A stretch of 64,000 nt of DNA from Rhabdophis nuchalis (lineage: Eukaryota > Chordata > Lepidosauria > Squamata > Natricidae): NCBI GenBank assembly GCA_039707465.1, contig CM077648.1:70823619-70887618 (forward strand), written 5' to 3'. The position numbers and the translations under genes are program-made. The stretch's first letter is position 1, and the number at the start of each line of letters is the position of its first letter. Under the pieces are notes generated by a model, which was given only the letters and a program-made list of their open reading frames with translations, ran no database searches and was not told the origin of the DNA. This document shows positions 32,186-42,369 of the stretch, in pieces.

Positions 32186-33398
32186 CTTTTGGCCTTGTCT
32201 GAAACATTGAGAGCATTTGCTGAAGATCTCTCTCCACCAGACTAATCTTCGGCTCTGCTCCTCCCACAGCTTCAATTTCCTTCTTACCTTTGCCTTTATC
32301 CCTCTTGGTACATTGTTCTTGGGGCTTCCCCTGCTTCTGAGACTCCTGCATTTGTCTAGTCGTAGATCTAGTAACACGTTGTTCCACTGGCTTAAGTAAT
32401 GGCATTTCAATGAGTGTCTTGAACGGTCCCTCCAAAGAGGAACTTAGAAGAAGTCCAGAAGGATCCACTTGGAATCCACTTGCAGCACCCTGGGCTTTCC
32501 TCTCTTTTTGCGTCTGCTTTATCTGTTCTTCTGTCTCTTTCTCAAACAGCCTCTGCTCTAAAAGATCCAGATCTGCTGGTGTTGGTGTAGATGTAAGTGG
32601 GGGCGTTGCACTTGCCTTCAGTATTCCATAATAAAAATCTCTTGCCTTGTCTATAGTATTCAAACGATACCTCACCCCTTCATATCTGAATATAACACCC
32701 ATTGGAGCATCCCACCTATACTGTATCTCTCTTTTCTTCAACTCCACTACCAAAAATCCAAAATCCCTTCTAAGCCTTAACATTGCTGGTGGTAGCTCCT
32801 TAAAAACACCAATCAGATTTCCATCTATATGAAGAGAAGAGTAATAAGACTTCTGCACAATATCATTTCTAAAATTTCTCTCAGTAAAATATATCACAAC
32901 ATCTCTCGGTAATTGCCTTTGTAATGCTATACGTGAGTTTGCTCTGTAAGTTTTATCAATCTTAGCAGAAATTTCATCAGGATCCACTTTTAATAATATA
33001 GCCAAAGCATCAGCACAAACTTTTCTTAAATCTTCTCTAGGGTTTTCTCGTAACCCCCTCAGTCTAATGGCATACTCCATTGACCTAAGTTGTATCATAA
33101 TAACCTCACTGTCCAACCTCCGCATATTCCCCTCCATTTCCACAAATTTCAGATCCGTTTCCTTTGCTTTGACTTCCACCTCTGAGGCCAATTGTTCAAT
33201 TTTATTATCAATTTTAATTATAACTTCAGACAAACCCTTGGCCATTGCTTGCATATTTTTATCCGACTGATCATATTTATCCTGGACCATTCTTTTGAGT
33301 TCTTTACTTTCATTGGCTATGAAATTCATCAAATCCTTAAAATCCTGGGGAGTTACTGCACCAGCTTGTTCCGTTGCCATGTTTTTAAGCTTTCCCAA
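32178..33398 (-). CDS. L1 ORF1 protein, intact, 406 codons
   Basis: This is an intact L1 ORF1p. Residues 15-100 are a coiled coil (LSEVIIKIDNKIEQLASEVE). About 105-200 are RRM-like (MEYAIRLRGLRENPREDLRK, PRDVVIYFTERNFRNDI). About 200-262 are the C-terminal domain (FGFLVVELKKREIQYRWDAP, GVIFRYEGVRYRLN). About 140 further residues are rich in E, K and Q with a basic stretch (KRDKGKGKKE). This long tail is absent from the HAL1-like ORF1 and makes the protein longer than typical ORF1p. The first ATG (33398) is chosen; a second in-frame ATG lies six codons later. Its stop TAA is shared with the ORF2 start region (ATGTTTAA). Confidence 0.88.
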   Translation of the reverse strand: MGKLKNMATEQAGAVTPQDFKDLMNFIANESKELKRMVQDKYDQSDKNMQAMAKGLSEVIIKIDNKIEQLASEVEVKAKETDLKFVEMEGNMRRLDSEVIMIQLRSMEYAIRLRGLRENPREDLRKVCADALAILLKVDPDEISAKIDKTYRANSRIALQRQLPRDVVIYFTERNFRNDIVQKSYYSSLHIDGNLIGVFKELPPAMLRLRRDFGFLVVELKKREIQYRWDAPMGVIFRYEGVRYRLNTIDKARDFYYGILKASATPPLTSTPTPADLDLLEQRLFEKETEEQIKQTQKERKAQGAASGFQVDPSGLLLSSSLEGPFKTLIEMPLLKPVEQRVTRSTTRQMQESQKQGKPQEQCTKRDKGKGKKEIEAVGGAEPKISLVERDLQQMLSMFQTRPKDV

Positions 33399-33668
33399 GG
33401 AAAATGCTCTTCAAAGTGTCAAAGGAGCCCAACAGACCGGAGCTTGAGGCAGCTGAAAAGGGGGGCTCTCCTTGTCCGCACCCCAGAGGCCATAAAACTT
33501 ATGGAGAGCTTCACAAGTGGCTCTACCCGACAGCGCGATCTCTCTCCTAAATTCCTGAGGAGTTTGGAGTGTCCAAGGGGTTTACGATCTATTAAAAAAC
33601 GCCTCTACAGGCTGCTGAGTTGGCAAGCTCAAAAAGGCTTGCCCGCGACAACCCAGGGAAGGCTTCTT

Positions 33669-33834
33669 GAAGAGGGGTCTCACCACGGTAGGCAAATACC
33701 CCTCACTCAAGGAAGCGTTGACAATATCCTGGAGCCAGCTTCGCATAACCTCCCAGGATGCCAGTACAAGCCAGGAGGGACACGGGTCCAATAAACATGT
33801 GGTGGCCTTGAGTCTCCTCGACAACCTGTCCATA
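33669..33834 (-). pseudogene. L2-c/e ORF2, most upstream remnant
   Basis: The minus strand reads [20 protein letters not shown] then [20 protein letters not shown], the region just before RT motif 1. The L2 begins here (5'-truncated), and gypsy-A integrase sequence follows immediately. Confidence 0.8.
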
Positions 33835-34140
33835 CCCTGTAGTGGACTACCCTCGGCACAAAAGCTGGCTAAACTGTTTGTGAAGTATATCTACCAACTG
33901 CATGGAGTACCTCGAAGAATCATCTCAGACAGAGGGGTCCAGTTCATGGCTTAGTTCTGGAGGGAGTTCCTGCGGTCCATTGGGTCATCTCAGGGTCTTA
34001 GTTCAGCTTTTCATCCGAGCACTAATTGGGCAGCAGAGAGGTTGAATGCCATGATAGAGCAGTACCTGAGGTGCTACGTGAAATATCAGCAGTCTAATTG
34101 GGCAGACCTTTTATCTTTTGCTGAGGTCGCGTACAATAAT
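33835..34140 (+). pseudogene. Gypsy-A integrase catalytic core, middle part
   Basis: The frame reads PSAQKLAKLFVKYIYQLHGV then PRRIISDRGVQFMA, a stop, and FWREFLRSIG...SSAFHPSTNWAAERLNAMIEQYLR. The second catalytic Asp (ISDRG) and the Glu (AAERLN) of the DDE triad are visible. The first lies in the fragment at 21690-22175. L2-f interrupts it after EVAYNN. Confidence 0.85.
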
Positions 34141-34359
34141 TTATTTATTTATTTATTTTTCACATTTGTAACCCGCACCCATCTCACCATAAAGGGACTC
34201 GGGATGGCGAACAGAGATTTAAAATAAAGATACATAAATACAAAATATTATTAAATAATAACTAAATTAAATCAATACCCTGCTTAAAATAAAATTTAAA
34301 TTCAAAAACCCATAAATTAAAATTTTGATTTGTTATAAAAACAATGGGTGTGGAGTAGA

Positions 34360-37300
34360 TCATGCTAGGCCGGCCAGGTGAAAATAGTAAGTTTTTAAGT
34401 GCCGGCGAAACAAGTGGAGGTCTGTGATGGAACGGAGATCGGGAGGTAGGCCATTCCAGAGGGTAGGGCCCACCACAGAGAAGGCCCTTCCCCTGGGAGC
34501 CGCCAACCGGCATTGCCCGGTCGACGGCACCTGGAAAAGACCCTCTCCCTGGGAGCGAGTCGGTCGAAGGGATGTATGGGGTAGTAGACGGTCTCAAAGG
34601 TAGCTAGGCCCCGTACCATGGAGCACCTTGAATATGGTCATCAAAACCTTGTAACACACCCGGCAGGTCACAGGTAGCCAGTGCAGCTCGCGCAGGAGTG
34701 GTGTTATGTGGGAATGTCTTGAGATTCCCATGATCACCCGCGCGGCTGCATTCTGGACCAACTGTAACCTCCGAGTGCATCTCAAGGGGAGCCCCATGTA
34801 GAGAGTGTTACAGTAGTCCAGACGAGAAGTCACAAGTGCTTGAGTGACTGTGCGAAGGGCCTCCCGGTCCAGTAAGGGGCGCAATTGTCGGACCAGGCGA
34901 ACCTGGTAAAATGCCCCCCTGGCCACGGCTGCCACCTGATCCTCCAGGGACAACCGGGAATCCAGGAGGACTCCTAAATTGCGCACTCTATCCACGGGGA
35001 CCAAATTTTCACCCCCCATGGCCAGCGATGGTGTCAACTGGCTAAACCGGGAAGCCGGGAACCACAGCCACTCAGTCTTGGATGGGTTGAGTTTGAGTTT
35101 GTTATTGCCCATCCAGATCCGTACGGCCTCTAAACACCAGGACATCACCTCAACCGCATCGTTGGGGTGGCCTGGGGTAGAGATGTACAACTGGGTATCA
35201 TCAGCGTACAGATGGTATTCTACCCCAAAACCACGGATGATCTCACCCAGCGGCTTCATATACGTGTTGAATAGGAGTGGCGAGAGGACCGACCCCTGGG
35301 GTACCCCATATGAGAGGGGCGTAGAAGTCGACCTCTGCCCCCCCGTCAACACGTATTGCAACCGATCAGAGAGGAAGGAAGAGAACCACCGCAAAATGGT
35401 GCCACCCACCCCCAACCCCTCTAGTCGGTGCAAAAGGATACCATGGTCGATGGTATCAAAAGCCGCTGAGAGATCTAACAAGACCAGGATAAAGGAACAA
35501 TCCCTATCCCGGGCCCTCCAGAGATCATCTACCAATGCGACCAATGCCGTCTCGGTGCTGTGACCGGGTCGAAAGCCGGACTGGCGCGGGTCTAGATAAT
35601 CAGTTTCCTCCAGATGATGGGGAAACTGCTGAGCAACCACACTCTCTACAACCTTCGCTAGAAAGTGAAGGTTGGAGACCGGACGATAATTAGCCAATAA
35701 TGCTGGGTCCAGGGAAGGCTTCTTGAGGAGGGGTCTCACCACCGCCTCTTTCAAGACGGTAGGTAAGAACCCCTCACCCAAAGAAGTGTTCACAATGGCC
35801 TGGAGCCAGCCTCGTGTCTCCTCCCAGGATGCCAGTACAAGCCAGGAGGGACAAGGGTCTAATAAACATGTGGTGGCCTTCAGTCTCCTCGCCAACCTGT
35901 CCATGTCCTTGGCAGTAACAAAGTCAAAGTCTTCCCATAAAATAGTCTCAAGGCCTGCATCGGATACTTCCTCCGGACCACTATCTGTGGAGGGCAACTC
36001 GTTCCGAATCTGAGTGATTTTATCCTGCAGATATTCTCCAAATTCCTCGGCTCGGCCTTGCAAGGAGGACTCACGTGGCCTCTGTTGAAGGAGGAAGCGG
36101 GTCACCCCAAACAGGGCCGCCGGGCGGTTCTCTGCGGATGTGATGAGGGTGGCACAATACTCGCGTTTGGCCACCCTCATTGTCACTAAATAAGTCCTCA
36201 AATGGGCTCTTACCAGTGTTCGATCAGATTCGGATCGAGAGGATCTCTATCTACTCTCTAGGCGTCTCTTGCGGCGTTTCATCTCCCTCAGCTCCTCGGA
36301 AAACCAAGGAGCCCAGGTGAGATGATACCGCATGAGAAGCCGCAAAGGCGCGACGCGGTCTAAGGCCCCAGCGGCCGCACTATACCATGCTGCCACTAGG
36401 TCCTCAGCCGCGGCACGAGTCAAGGATACAGGTATTGGCCCAAGCCCCCTTCTGGAACTTTTCAGGGTCCATCAGGCGCCTTGGGCGGAACCATCTGGGT
36501 GTCTCTGGCTCCGCCTCCCCGCAGTGAGATGAGGCGATTGGAAAGTCCAGCCGAAGGAGAGAGTGATCTGTCCATGACAAGGGTGAGATGATTAAGTCCC
36601 CGGTTCCAAGATCACTTCTCCACTGGCCAGAGACGAAAATAAGATCCAGCGTGTGTCCTTCATTGTGAGTGGGGGCCTGAACTAATAGGGTCAGGTCCAT
36701 GGCCGTCATGGAAGCCATGAACTCCCGAGCTGCCTCAGAAGCCTCGCCCGCCGATGGCAAGTTAAAGTCCCCCATGACTAGAAGTCTAAGGGTCTCCACT
36801 ACCATCCCGGCGACCAACTCGAGTAGCTCGGGGAGGGCTGTTGTTACATAGCGGGGAGCCAGGTATATAATCAACAAGCCCAACTGCCTCCCTAGGCCCC
36901 ATTTCACAAAGAGGGACTCACAGCCGGTAGTCTGAGGTACAGTGATCCCCCTCGGCTCTAGACTCTCCTTAATAATAATCGCCACTCCTCCACCCCTGCC
37001 TAGGGCCCGAGGCTGATGAAATGCTCGGAATCCCGGTGGGCACATTTCCACGAGAGGTAAACCTCCCTCGGGGCCCAACCAGGTTTCCGTAATTCCCACC
37101 AGGTCTGGGTCCCCCTCTGACACTAGGTCATTTATGAGGGGGGCTTTATTTACCACGGACCTGGCATTGCAGAGCATCAGCCTGGGGCCCTGGCTCTGTA
37201 AACCTTGACCGCCTAGTCCCCGAGGGGAGCACAGGGGGATGGGGCAAGCGACCACTTGTAACCAGCGGCCATGATCCCCCAACTTAAGATGGACACCCTG

Positions 37301-37674
37301 TCTCCCACCGCCCCCCCCCTCCCCAGGACTGTATGGATGGGAAATCCCTCCGCGGGAATGACCCCCCCTCCCTCCTCGATAGACCAATCCTTAATCCTAA
37401 TCCTAATTTCGCTGGTCGGCCCTATGTCCAGACCCCCTACTGACTGATTAGGCTTTCCCCCCACCCTGGGACCCATTAAAAGACGAATTAAAAATTTGGA
37501 CAAAAACCCCCTAAGTTTGCCCTTCGTCCATCTCTCCGGAACTATAAGTCCTTCATCGAGATGGGCCCTAGTTAGATTAGAGGGCCATGCCTGCGAGAGG
37601 GGAGATTCTCGCAGGCGAAGGAGATCTTGTCTCGAATAAATGATAGGGTAAGATAAGGTTGTGAGGGGGTTCAT
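34360..37674 (-). pseudogene. L2-f ORF2: endonuclease and reverse transcriptase, lightly damaged
   Basis: About 1,100 codons run from a likely start at 37674 (MNPLTTLSYPIIYSRQDLLR) to the stop at 34360 (after LAGLA). Endonuclease motifs at 37387-36404 are LMLCNARSVVNKAPLINDLV, LVGITETWLGPEGG, LLVMGDFNLPSAG, GHTLDLIFVSG and SWTDHSLLRLD. RT motifs at 36201-34594 are [47 protein letters not shown] and [13 protein letters not shown]. Breaks are frameshifts at about 37213-37387 and 36404-36420, a stop at about 36243, and a TGA after GPSYL at about 34595. Confidence 0.88.
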
Positions 37675-38139
37675 TTTTGGCCAGGGAGGGAAATTTCATA
37701 AGCACGACTTTGATTAATTAGAAAGGGTAGAGTGAGGTGTAAATCTGATGCCATAGAAAATCCATTTGGTAGGGAAGAATTAAGATCTGTCCGAGAGACT
37801 GATGAGGGGGGAATAGAAGATGACATAATGAACACAACATCCTTCAGTCAGCGTGGGTGTAGTGTGGTCAATTGATGTGTTGCACAGTTCGGTGGTTAAC
37901 GTCTAGACCCGCGCTGTCTCGATTTATGCCTTCCCTGCCGTAATGGACTCACTGCACGGATCTTCCTGGGCTCTCCTTGGTTACTTGGATCCTAGAATTC
38001 TCGACCTCACGGCCCGGTTGTCCAGCCCATTTCTCCAACCTTTCAGTTCCTTCTTCTTTCTCTATATTCTTTACTGTATTCTCCATCTTCAGAATTCTCC
38101 AATTCTTTTCATCCTTTCTTTCCTTTCTCTCTTCCTTCT

Positions 38140-39400
38140 TTCAATTCCTTCCAACTTTCTTTGGAACTTTCATTTTCCATCCCCCCCTCTCTTTTTTCCT
38201 CTTCTTCCTCACATATCCCTTCTCCATTTCACCTCCTCTATGATCCAACCACGTTCATCTCCGTTCCAACTCCTCCATGCTCATCCATGTTCATCTTCAT
38301 TCCAACCCCTCTAAGCTCCTCCACATTCTTATAACATACTGATTTTCCTCCATTTCAAACTGCTCCCACCATTTCTTGCTGCTTTTTTCCAACTTTTATC
38401 TCCTTTCTCTCTTCTTTCTTTCATTCCTTTCATCTTTCTTCGGATACGTTCTTTATCCAACCCCCCCCTCTCTTTCTCTTATTCTTCTTACTTTCCTTCT
38501 CAAATTTTAGCTCCTCACTGCTCCTCCTTTGCTCTTTCTTCGGAAAAACGTTCTTTCTCCATCCCCTCTCTCTCTCTTTTTCTCTTAATTCCTTTTACTT
38601 TCCATCTCCATTTCAAATCTTCTCTGCTCCTCCTTTCATCTTTATTCAGAAACGTTCTTTCTCCATCCCCTCTCTCTGTCTCTTACTCATTGTTCCTCTA
38701 CTTTCCTTCTCAATTTCAGTTCTTCTCTGCTCTTTATTTCAACTTTCTTGGAAACGTTCTTTCTCCAATGCCTCTCTCTCTCTCTCTCTCTTTCTCTTAT
38801 TCCTCTTTCTTTCCTTCTCCATTTCAGCTCATCTCAGCTCCTCTTTACATCTTTCTTTGAAAACGTTCTTTCTCCAACGCCTCTCTCTTTCTCTTTCTCT
38901 TATTCCTCTTTCTTTCCTTCTCCATTTCAGCTCCTCTCTGCACCTCCTTACATCTTTCTTTGGAAACATTCTTTCTCCAACGCCTCTCTCTCTCTCTCTC
39001 TCTCTTATTCCTTTTTCTTTCCTTTTTCTTTCCTCCATTTCAGCTCCTCTCTGCACCTCCTTACATCTTCCTTTGGAAATGTTCTTTCTCCAACGCCTCT
39101 CTCTCTCTCTTTCTCTTATTCCTCTTTCTTTCCTTCTCCATTTCAGCTCCTCTCTGCACCTCCTTACATCCTTCTTTGGAAACGTTCTTTCTCCAACGCC
39201 TCTCTCTCTCTCTTTCTCTTATTCCTCTTTCTTTCCTTCTCCATTTCAGCTCCTCTCTGCACCTCCTTACATCTTTCTTTGGGAACGTTCTTTCTCCATC
39301 CCCACTCTCTCTCTCATCCACTTATTCCTCTTACTTTCCTTCTCTGATTCAGCTTCTTCCAGCTTGTCCATGATCTTCAGACATACCAGGTTTCTTCAAT
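38140..39400 (-). repeat. Purine-rich VNTR in the L2-f 5'UTR, unit about 105 bp
   Basis: On the plus strand the marker 'cgttctttctcca' (with small variants) recurs near 38444, 38546, 38652, 38753, 38861, 38965, 39077, 39181 and 39283, a spacing of 101-112 bp. Further decayed units lie to the left. Units alternate a CT-dinucleotide tract, 'ttattcctctttctttcctt', 'ctccatttcagctcctctct' and 'cctccttacatc'. The reading frames in it are by-products of the repeat. On the L2 sense strand it is GA-rich. Confidence 0.9.
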
Positions 39401-39760
39401 TTTAAACTGCTCCCATCATTTCTAGCCGCTTGAGTCGAGTGGGGGCCGCACGGTCCGATTGTGTATTGTAACGGACCCCCAACGGCCTGGAAACCCTGCC
39501 TAGCTTCTCCACTGACGCTTCCAGGCCGCGCCAAGCCGACCTGGGCCCCTCCCATCTCTTGGATGTTTTTCGCCTCGCCGCCACACCTCCAGCTCCAAAA
39601 ATAGTCCCCATGTGGCAGCTGGCATATCGACGTGCTGGGCCAGCCCTCCTAGATGTTTAATGAGGGCTGGTGATGTCCTCCTGGGCCAAAACGGCCCTCG
39701 ACCACTTCGCGGTGCTCAAAGATCGGTCTCCATACTTGCGCATGCGCAAAACTATCTGTG
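39401..39760 (-). promoter_or_regulatory. Putative L2-f promoter/leader with NRF1-like site
   Basis: This GC-rich segment is the very 5' end of L2-f. The perfect palindrome TTGCGCATGCGCAA (39736-39749) lies 11-24 bp from the 5' terminus and contains TGCGCATGCGCA, the consensus of the NRF1 transcription factor. Internal promoters at the 5' end are expected for LINEs. Function is inferred from sequence only. Confidence 0.5.
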
Positions 39761-40345
39761 AATAATGCTGTTCACAGTAGCACAAGACTCACGCCGTTCA
39801 AAGTAGTGGACTTTGTCCCAATGCCTGAGTATTCAAGGGACCCTCCCTCTTCAGTCAGCTTGACTGATTGGATGTCGATGCTGAAAGCAACTTGGGAAAA
39901 TGTCAAGAAAGCGCTGGATTCCGGGTGGGAGAGAAGGTTTACCTCTCCACAAAATACTTGAGATTAAAACTGCCTGGCAAGAAACTGGCCCGAAATTTGT
40001 GGGACCATTCCCCATAGTAAAGATCACAGTGCAATTGAAACTGCCTCGATTGGTGGGGAAGACACACCAAATCATTTCATAGCAGCCTCTTGAAACCCGT
40101 GATTGGATCCACCCTGTGGCCGCTATCCCAGGAGCCCCCGGGTCCTAGGCCAAACTCATTATGAAGTTCAACGAATCCTTGATTCGAGGTGACACAGGAG
40201 ACAACTCCAATACCTAATCAAGTGGAAGGGTTACCCCTTATCAGAGGCATCAGTATGAAAAGTAGAAACATCCAGGCTCATTGCCTTATAGCAAAATTCC
40301 ATGCAGAAAATCCAGGCAAGCCTGGGGGAAGGAATGCATCCCTAA
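39761..40345 (+). pseudogene. Gypsy-A integrase C-terminal part and chromodomain
   Basis: The frame resumes as NNAVHSSTRLTPFKVVDFVP, then LKATWENVKKALDSG, the linker of the integrase C-terminal domain. After frameshifts the block at about 40160-40330 reads chromodomain-like residues (EVQRILDSR, LIKWKGYPLSEASVWE). This identifies the element as a chromovirus-type Ty3/gypsy. Chromodomains direct integration to modified histones. Stops and frameshifts are present. Confidence 0.75.
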
Positions 40346-40412
40346 GTTATACACCTGCACTCAAATTGTTTTGTTTCCCATAGGTTGCTTTCAGGAAGTG
40401 AGGGAAGCCGGT

Positions 40413-40731
40413 TGTCAGTTTGTGAAGCATCTCTTTGAATACCATCAAACTGCCGTAGAGAGAGGGGAATTCCAAACATACCTGTGGTCAAAAAGGAATC
40501 TCAAATTGGCCTATGAATGCGCATGTCTAAACTACCATGTCACATTGGCTGTGATTTATGACGAAGGCTGAGGGGAGGACAGTAATGCGGGCAAAGTTCA
40601 GAAGCAGATAAAGAAAGTAAAAAAGATGGCTGCAACGAAGAAGGATGTTAATCCTAATAAATGATTGGATTTCTTTTGAACCATGTCTCGAGGCTTGTAA
40701 ATTTGTTAGGTTTTCTTCTGGGAACTTGACA
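40413..40731 (+). repeat. Gypsy-A 3' LTR
   Basis: The LTR starts TGTCAG directly after a purine-rich tract (aggaagtgagggaag), a plausible polypurine tract. It carries AATAAA at 40656-40661 and ends TTGACA. It is followed by the CCCTG duplication (40732-40736) and the rest of the gypsy-B LTR. Confidence 0.9.
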
Positions 40732-40736
40732 CCCTG

Positions 40737-40941
40737 CTTGGCAGCAGCCCTTTTATAGGGCTCAGACAGGGCCGTCGACCAATCAGGTTTGAATGAATTC
40801 CTGCAGGTAGCAGAGAACCTGTTTGGAAACTACTTACAATGCGATTTACATAAGAATCAGACTCTAAGTACTTAACACCCCCCCCTTCTTGGTTGGTCTC
40901 ATCCAACTTGTGATGTAGTCAGGTAGGTAGGTGGGCTTTTT
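40737..40941 (-). repeat. Gypsy-B 3' LTR, proximal part (U3 side)
   Basis: The segment matches 46167-46366 of the other LTR (cttttatagggctcag, gaccaatcaggtttgaatga, ttggtctcatccaacttgtg). On the minus strand it carries a TATA box (TATAAAAG at 40757-40750). It continues at 13461 on the far side of gypsy-A. Confidence 0.85.
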
Positions 40942-41274
40942 GGAGGCGCGGCTCGACCTGCGCACTTCAGTTGTCACCGAATCTTTGGTCAGGTCGGACT
41001 GACCTGTTGCTTCAGCTTATGTGCATGGTGGAACCTCCTGGAAGTTTTCACAGGTCGCAGCTGGAGTTCCTTGAGCCGGCTCGCTCGAAATTCACAGCGC
41101 TTCTGCACCTTTTCCAGATAAGTCCTCCGGCACATTCGGGTTTGAGATTTCCATTGCTGGAGTGAGGTTTTACTCCATGCTGTCAGGGCTGTGGCTAACT
41201 CATTCAGGAGTTACCTCTGGTTGTCTAAGTCTGGATTTGGAGAGGTGGCTACGGAGTTGGTCAATGTGCCTCCT

Positions 41275-42350
41275 TCAAATGTGACCGTCCTCAAGCTCCA
41301 CCTGGTATGAGTGAGGTCCAGTAATCCCTGTGACCGTGGCAGGAACAGAGAGTGATCCTGTGGCATAGTTATGGGCATAGACTCGTTCTCCTATGCTAAA
41401 TTTCCTTATTTTGCTACTTGAATCATGGGGTGTTATGGCAGAGTAATTTGGGTGCAGTTGGTCTAAGTGCGACCTTAGCTGGCGACCCATTAGAAACTCG
41501 GAAGGGCTTCTCCCGATGGTAGCACTCGGGGTTATATGTTGGATTAGTAAGAATTGGTCAACCTATGTTTGCCAATCACCCGGCCCCATCCTGGATAGGG
41601 CTTCTTTAGCAGATTGCACCATTCTCTCTGCCTGTCCATTACTGGCTGGACGGAATAGAGCGATCAGGATGTGCCTTATTCCCTGTGCTGCTAGGAGGGT
41701 CTTGAATTGTCATGAATTGAGGTCCGTTGTCGAAGACCAAGATATCGGGTAGGCCGTGCATGGACAAAAGTCTCCGTAGTGCTTTAATGACCGCTTCTGC
41801 CATGGTCAAGGTCATTAGGACTACCTCTAGCCATTTCGAATTTTTGTCCACAATTACCATGAATGTCTGGCCATGAACAGGGCCAGTGAAATCAATGTGC
41901 AGCCTAGACCATGGTGCTTGAGGTCACTCCCACTCCTTAGCGGGTGCCTCTGGGGGGGTTGGTCTGGATTCCTGGCATGGTGTGCAGTTGGCCACCCATT
42001 CCTCAATCTCTTTATCCATGTTAAGCCACCATACATAACTCCTAGCCAATGCTTTCATCCGGATAATTCTGGGATGTCCTTCATGCAGTGCATTTAATAC
42101 CGCAATTCTTAGTTTCTCAGGAATAACTACCCAATCCTCCCACAACAAACAACCATTTACAATGGACAGTTTGTCCCTCTTACAATAAAACATTTTAAAT
42201 TCTGGTCCAACCGGTCCCTTGGGCCACCCCCTCCACACCCAGTTCAAAACTGTGTGGTGGGCGACCTTGCTGGAGGAAACAAGGCCAGCTTCTAGGCAGT
42301 CAATCAGTAGGACTGGCATCTTGGGGGTTGAGTCAGCAAGACATTCCGGT
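41275..42350 (-). pseudogene. Gypsy-B integrase
   Basis: The minus strand reads the HHCC zinc domain (LHEGHPRIIRMKALARSYVW, IEEWVANCTPCQ) and the catalytic core with first Asp (MVIVDKNSKWLEV) and second Asp (LPDILVFDNGPQF). The C-terminal domain is FSIGERVYAHNYATG and GITGPHSYQVELEDG. It is of the K02A2.6-like gypsy type. Stops and frameshifts break it (for example around 41640-41700). Confidence 0.85.
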
Positions 42351-42369
42351 AAGGGACACTGGCTGAGGG

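Larger units (their letters stand above)
28025..33652 (-). mobile_element. Full-length L1 LINE (5.6 kb) inserted in L2-c/e
   Basis: The direct repeat CCAGGGAAGGCTTCTT at 28009-28024 and 33653-33668 marks a complete insertion. On the minus strand it has a 5'UTR of about 250 bp, an intact ORF1, an ORF2 overlapping ORF1 by 8 nt, and a 3'UTR with a G-rich purine tract (about 28060-28130 on the complementary strand). It ends 'aataaaactttttcaataaa' plus poly(A). ORF2 is broken by a few frameshifts, so the copy is currently non-autonomous. Confidence 0.92.
22176..33834 (-). mobile_element. L2 LINE, copy c/e, split by L2-d and by a full-length L1
   Basis: The 3' half lies at 22176-23274 (3'UTR, C-terminal domain, YADD neighbourhood). 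The upstream RT part lies at 27554-28024 and 33669-33834. The break at 23274/27554 falls within one codon stretch of the RT domain: the left piece ends 'cagcggctt' and the right begins 'catataggtgtt', which are contiguous in other copies. So the two pieces are one element. L2-d entered there, and the L1 entered at 28025-33652. It interrupts the gypsy-A integrase. Confidence 0.85.
34141..39760 (-). mobile_element. Full-length L2 LINE, copy f (5.6 kb) with VNTR-bearing 5'UTR
   Basis: The element lies between AATAAT repeats at 34135-34140 and 39761-39766, exactly where the gypsy-A integrase frame is interrupted and resumes. On the minus strand it has a GC-rich leader with a TTGCGCATGCGCAA palindrome, a purine-rich tandem repeat of about 1.2 kb, and an endonuclease plus reverse transcriptase ORF2. 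Its 3'UTR ends in a (TAAA)n-type tail at 34141-34165. It is the only L2 in the window that keeps the endonuclease and a leader, so it serves as reference for the other nine copies. Confidence 0.88.
13462..40731 (+). mobile_element. Gypsy-A: chromodomain Ty3/gypsy element, spread over 27 kb by nested insertions
   Basis: Two matching LTRs (13462-13786 and 40413-40731) start TGTCAG and end TTGACA. They are flanked by the direct repeat CCCTG at 13457-13461 and 40732-40736, exactly interrupting the gypsy-B LTR. Between them gag, protease, reverse transcriptase, RNase H, integrase and chromodomain remnants follow in order on the plus strand. They are interrupted by L2-b, a foldback MITE, L2-c/e and L2-f. 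Removing the insertions leaves an element of roughly 5 kb. All coding parts carry stops or frameshifts. Confidence 0.9.

Noticed and set aside
36404..37387. Endonuclease ORF as a host gene
   Set aside because: It is the N-terminal half of L2-f ORF2, contiguous with the RT and inside a transposition-bounded element.
38140..39400. Regularly spaced repeats considered as a CRISPR array
   Set aside because: Unit and spacer are not separable, units are degenerate, and the context is a vertebrate LINE leader.
37943..39405. Several long leucine/serine/phenylalanine-rich frames resembling membrane proteins
   Set aside because: They are by-products of the CT-rich VNTR, open in multiple frames on both strands, with repeats of about 105 bp.
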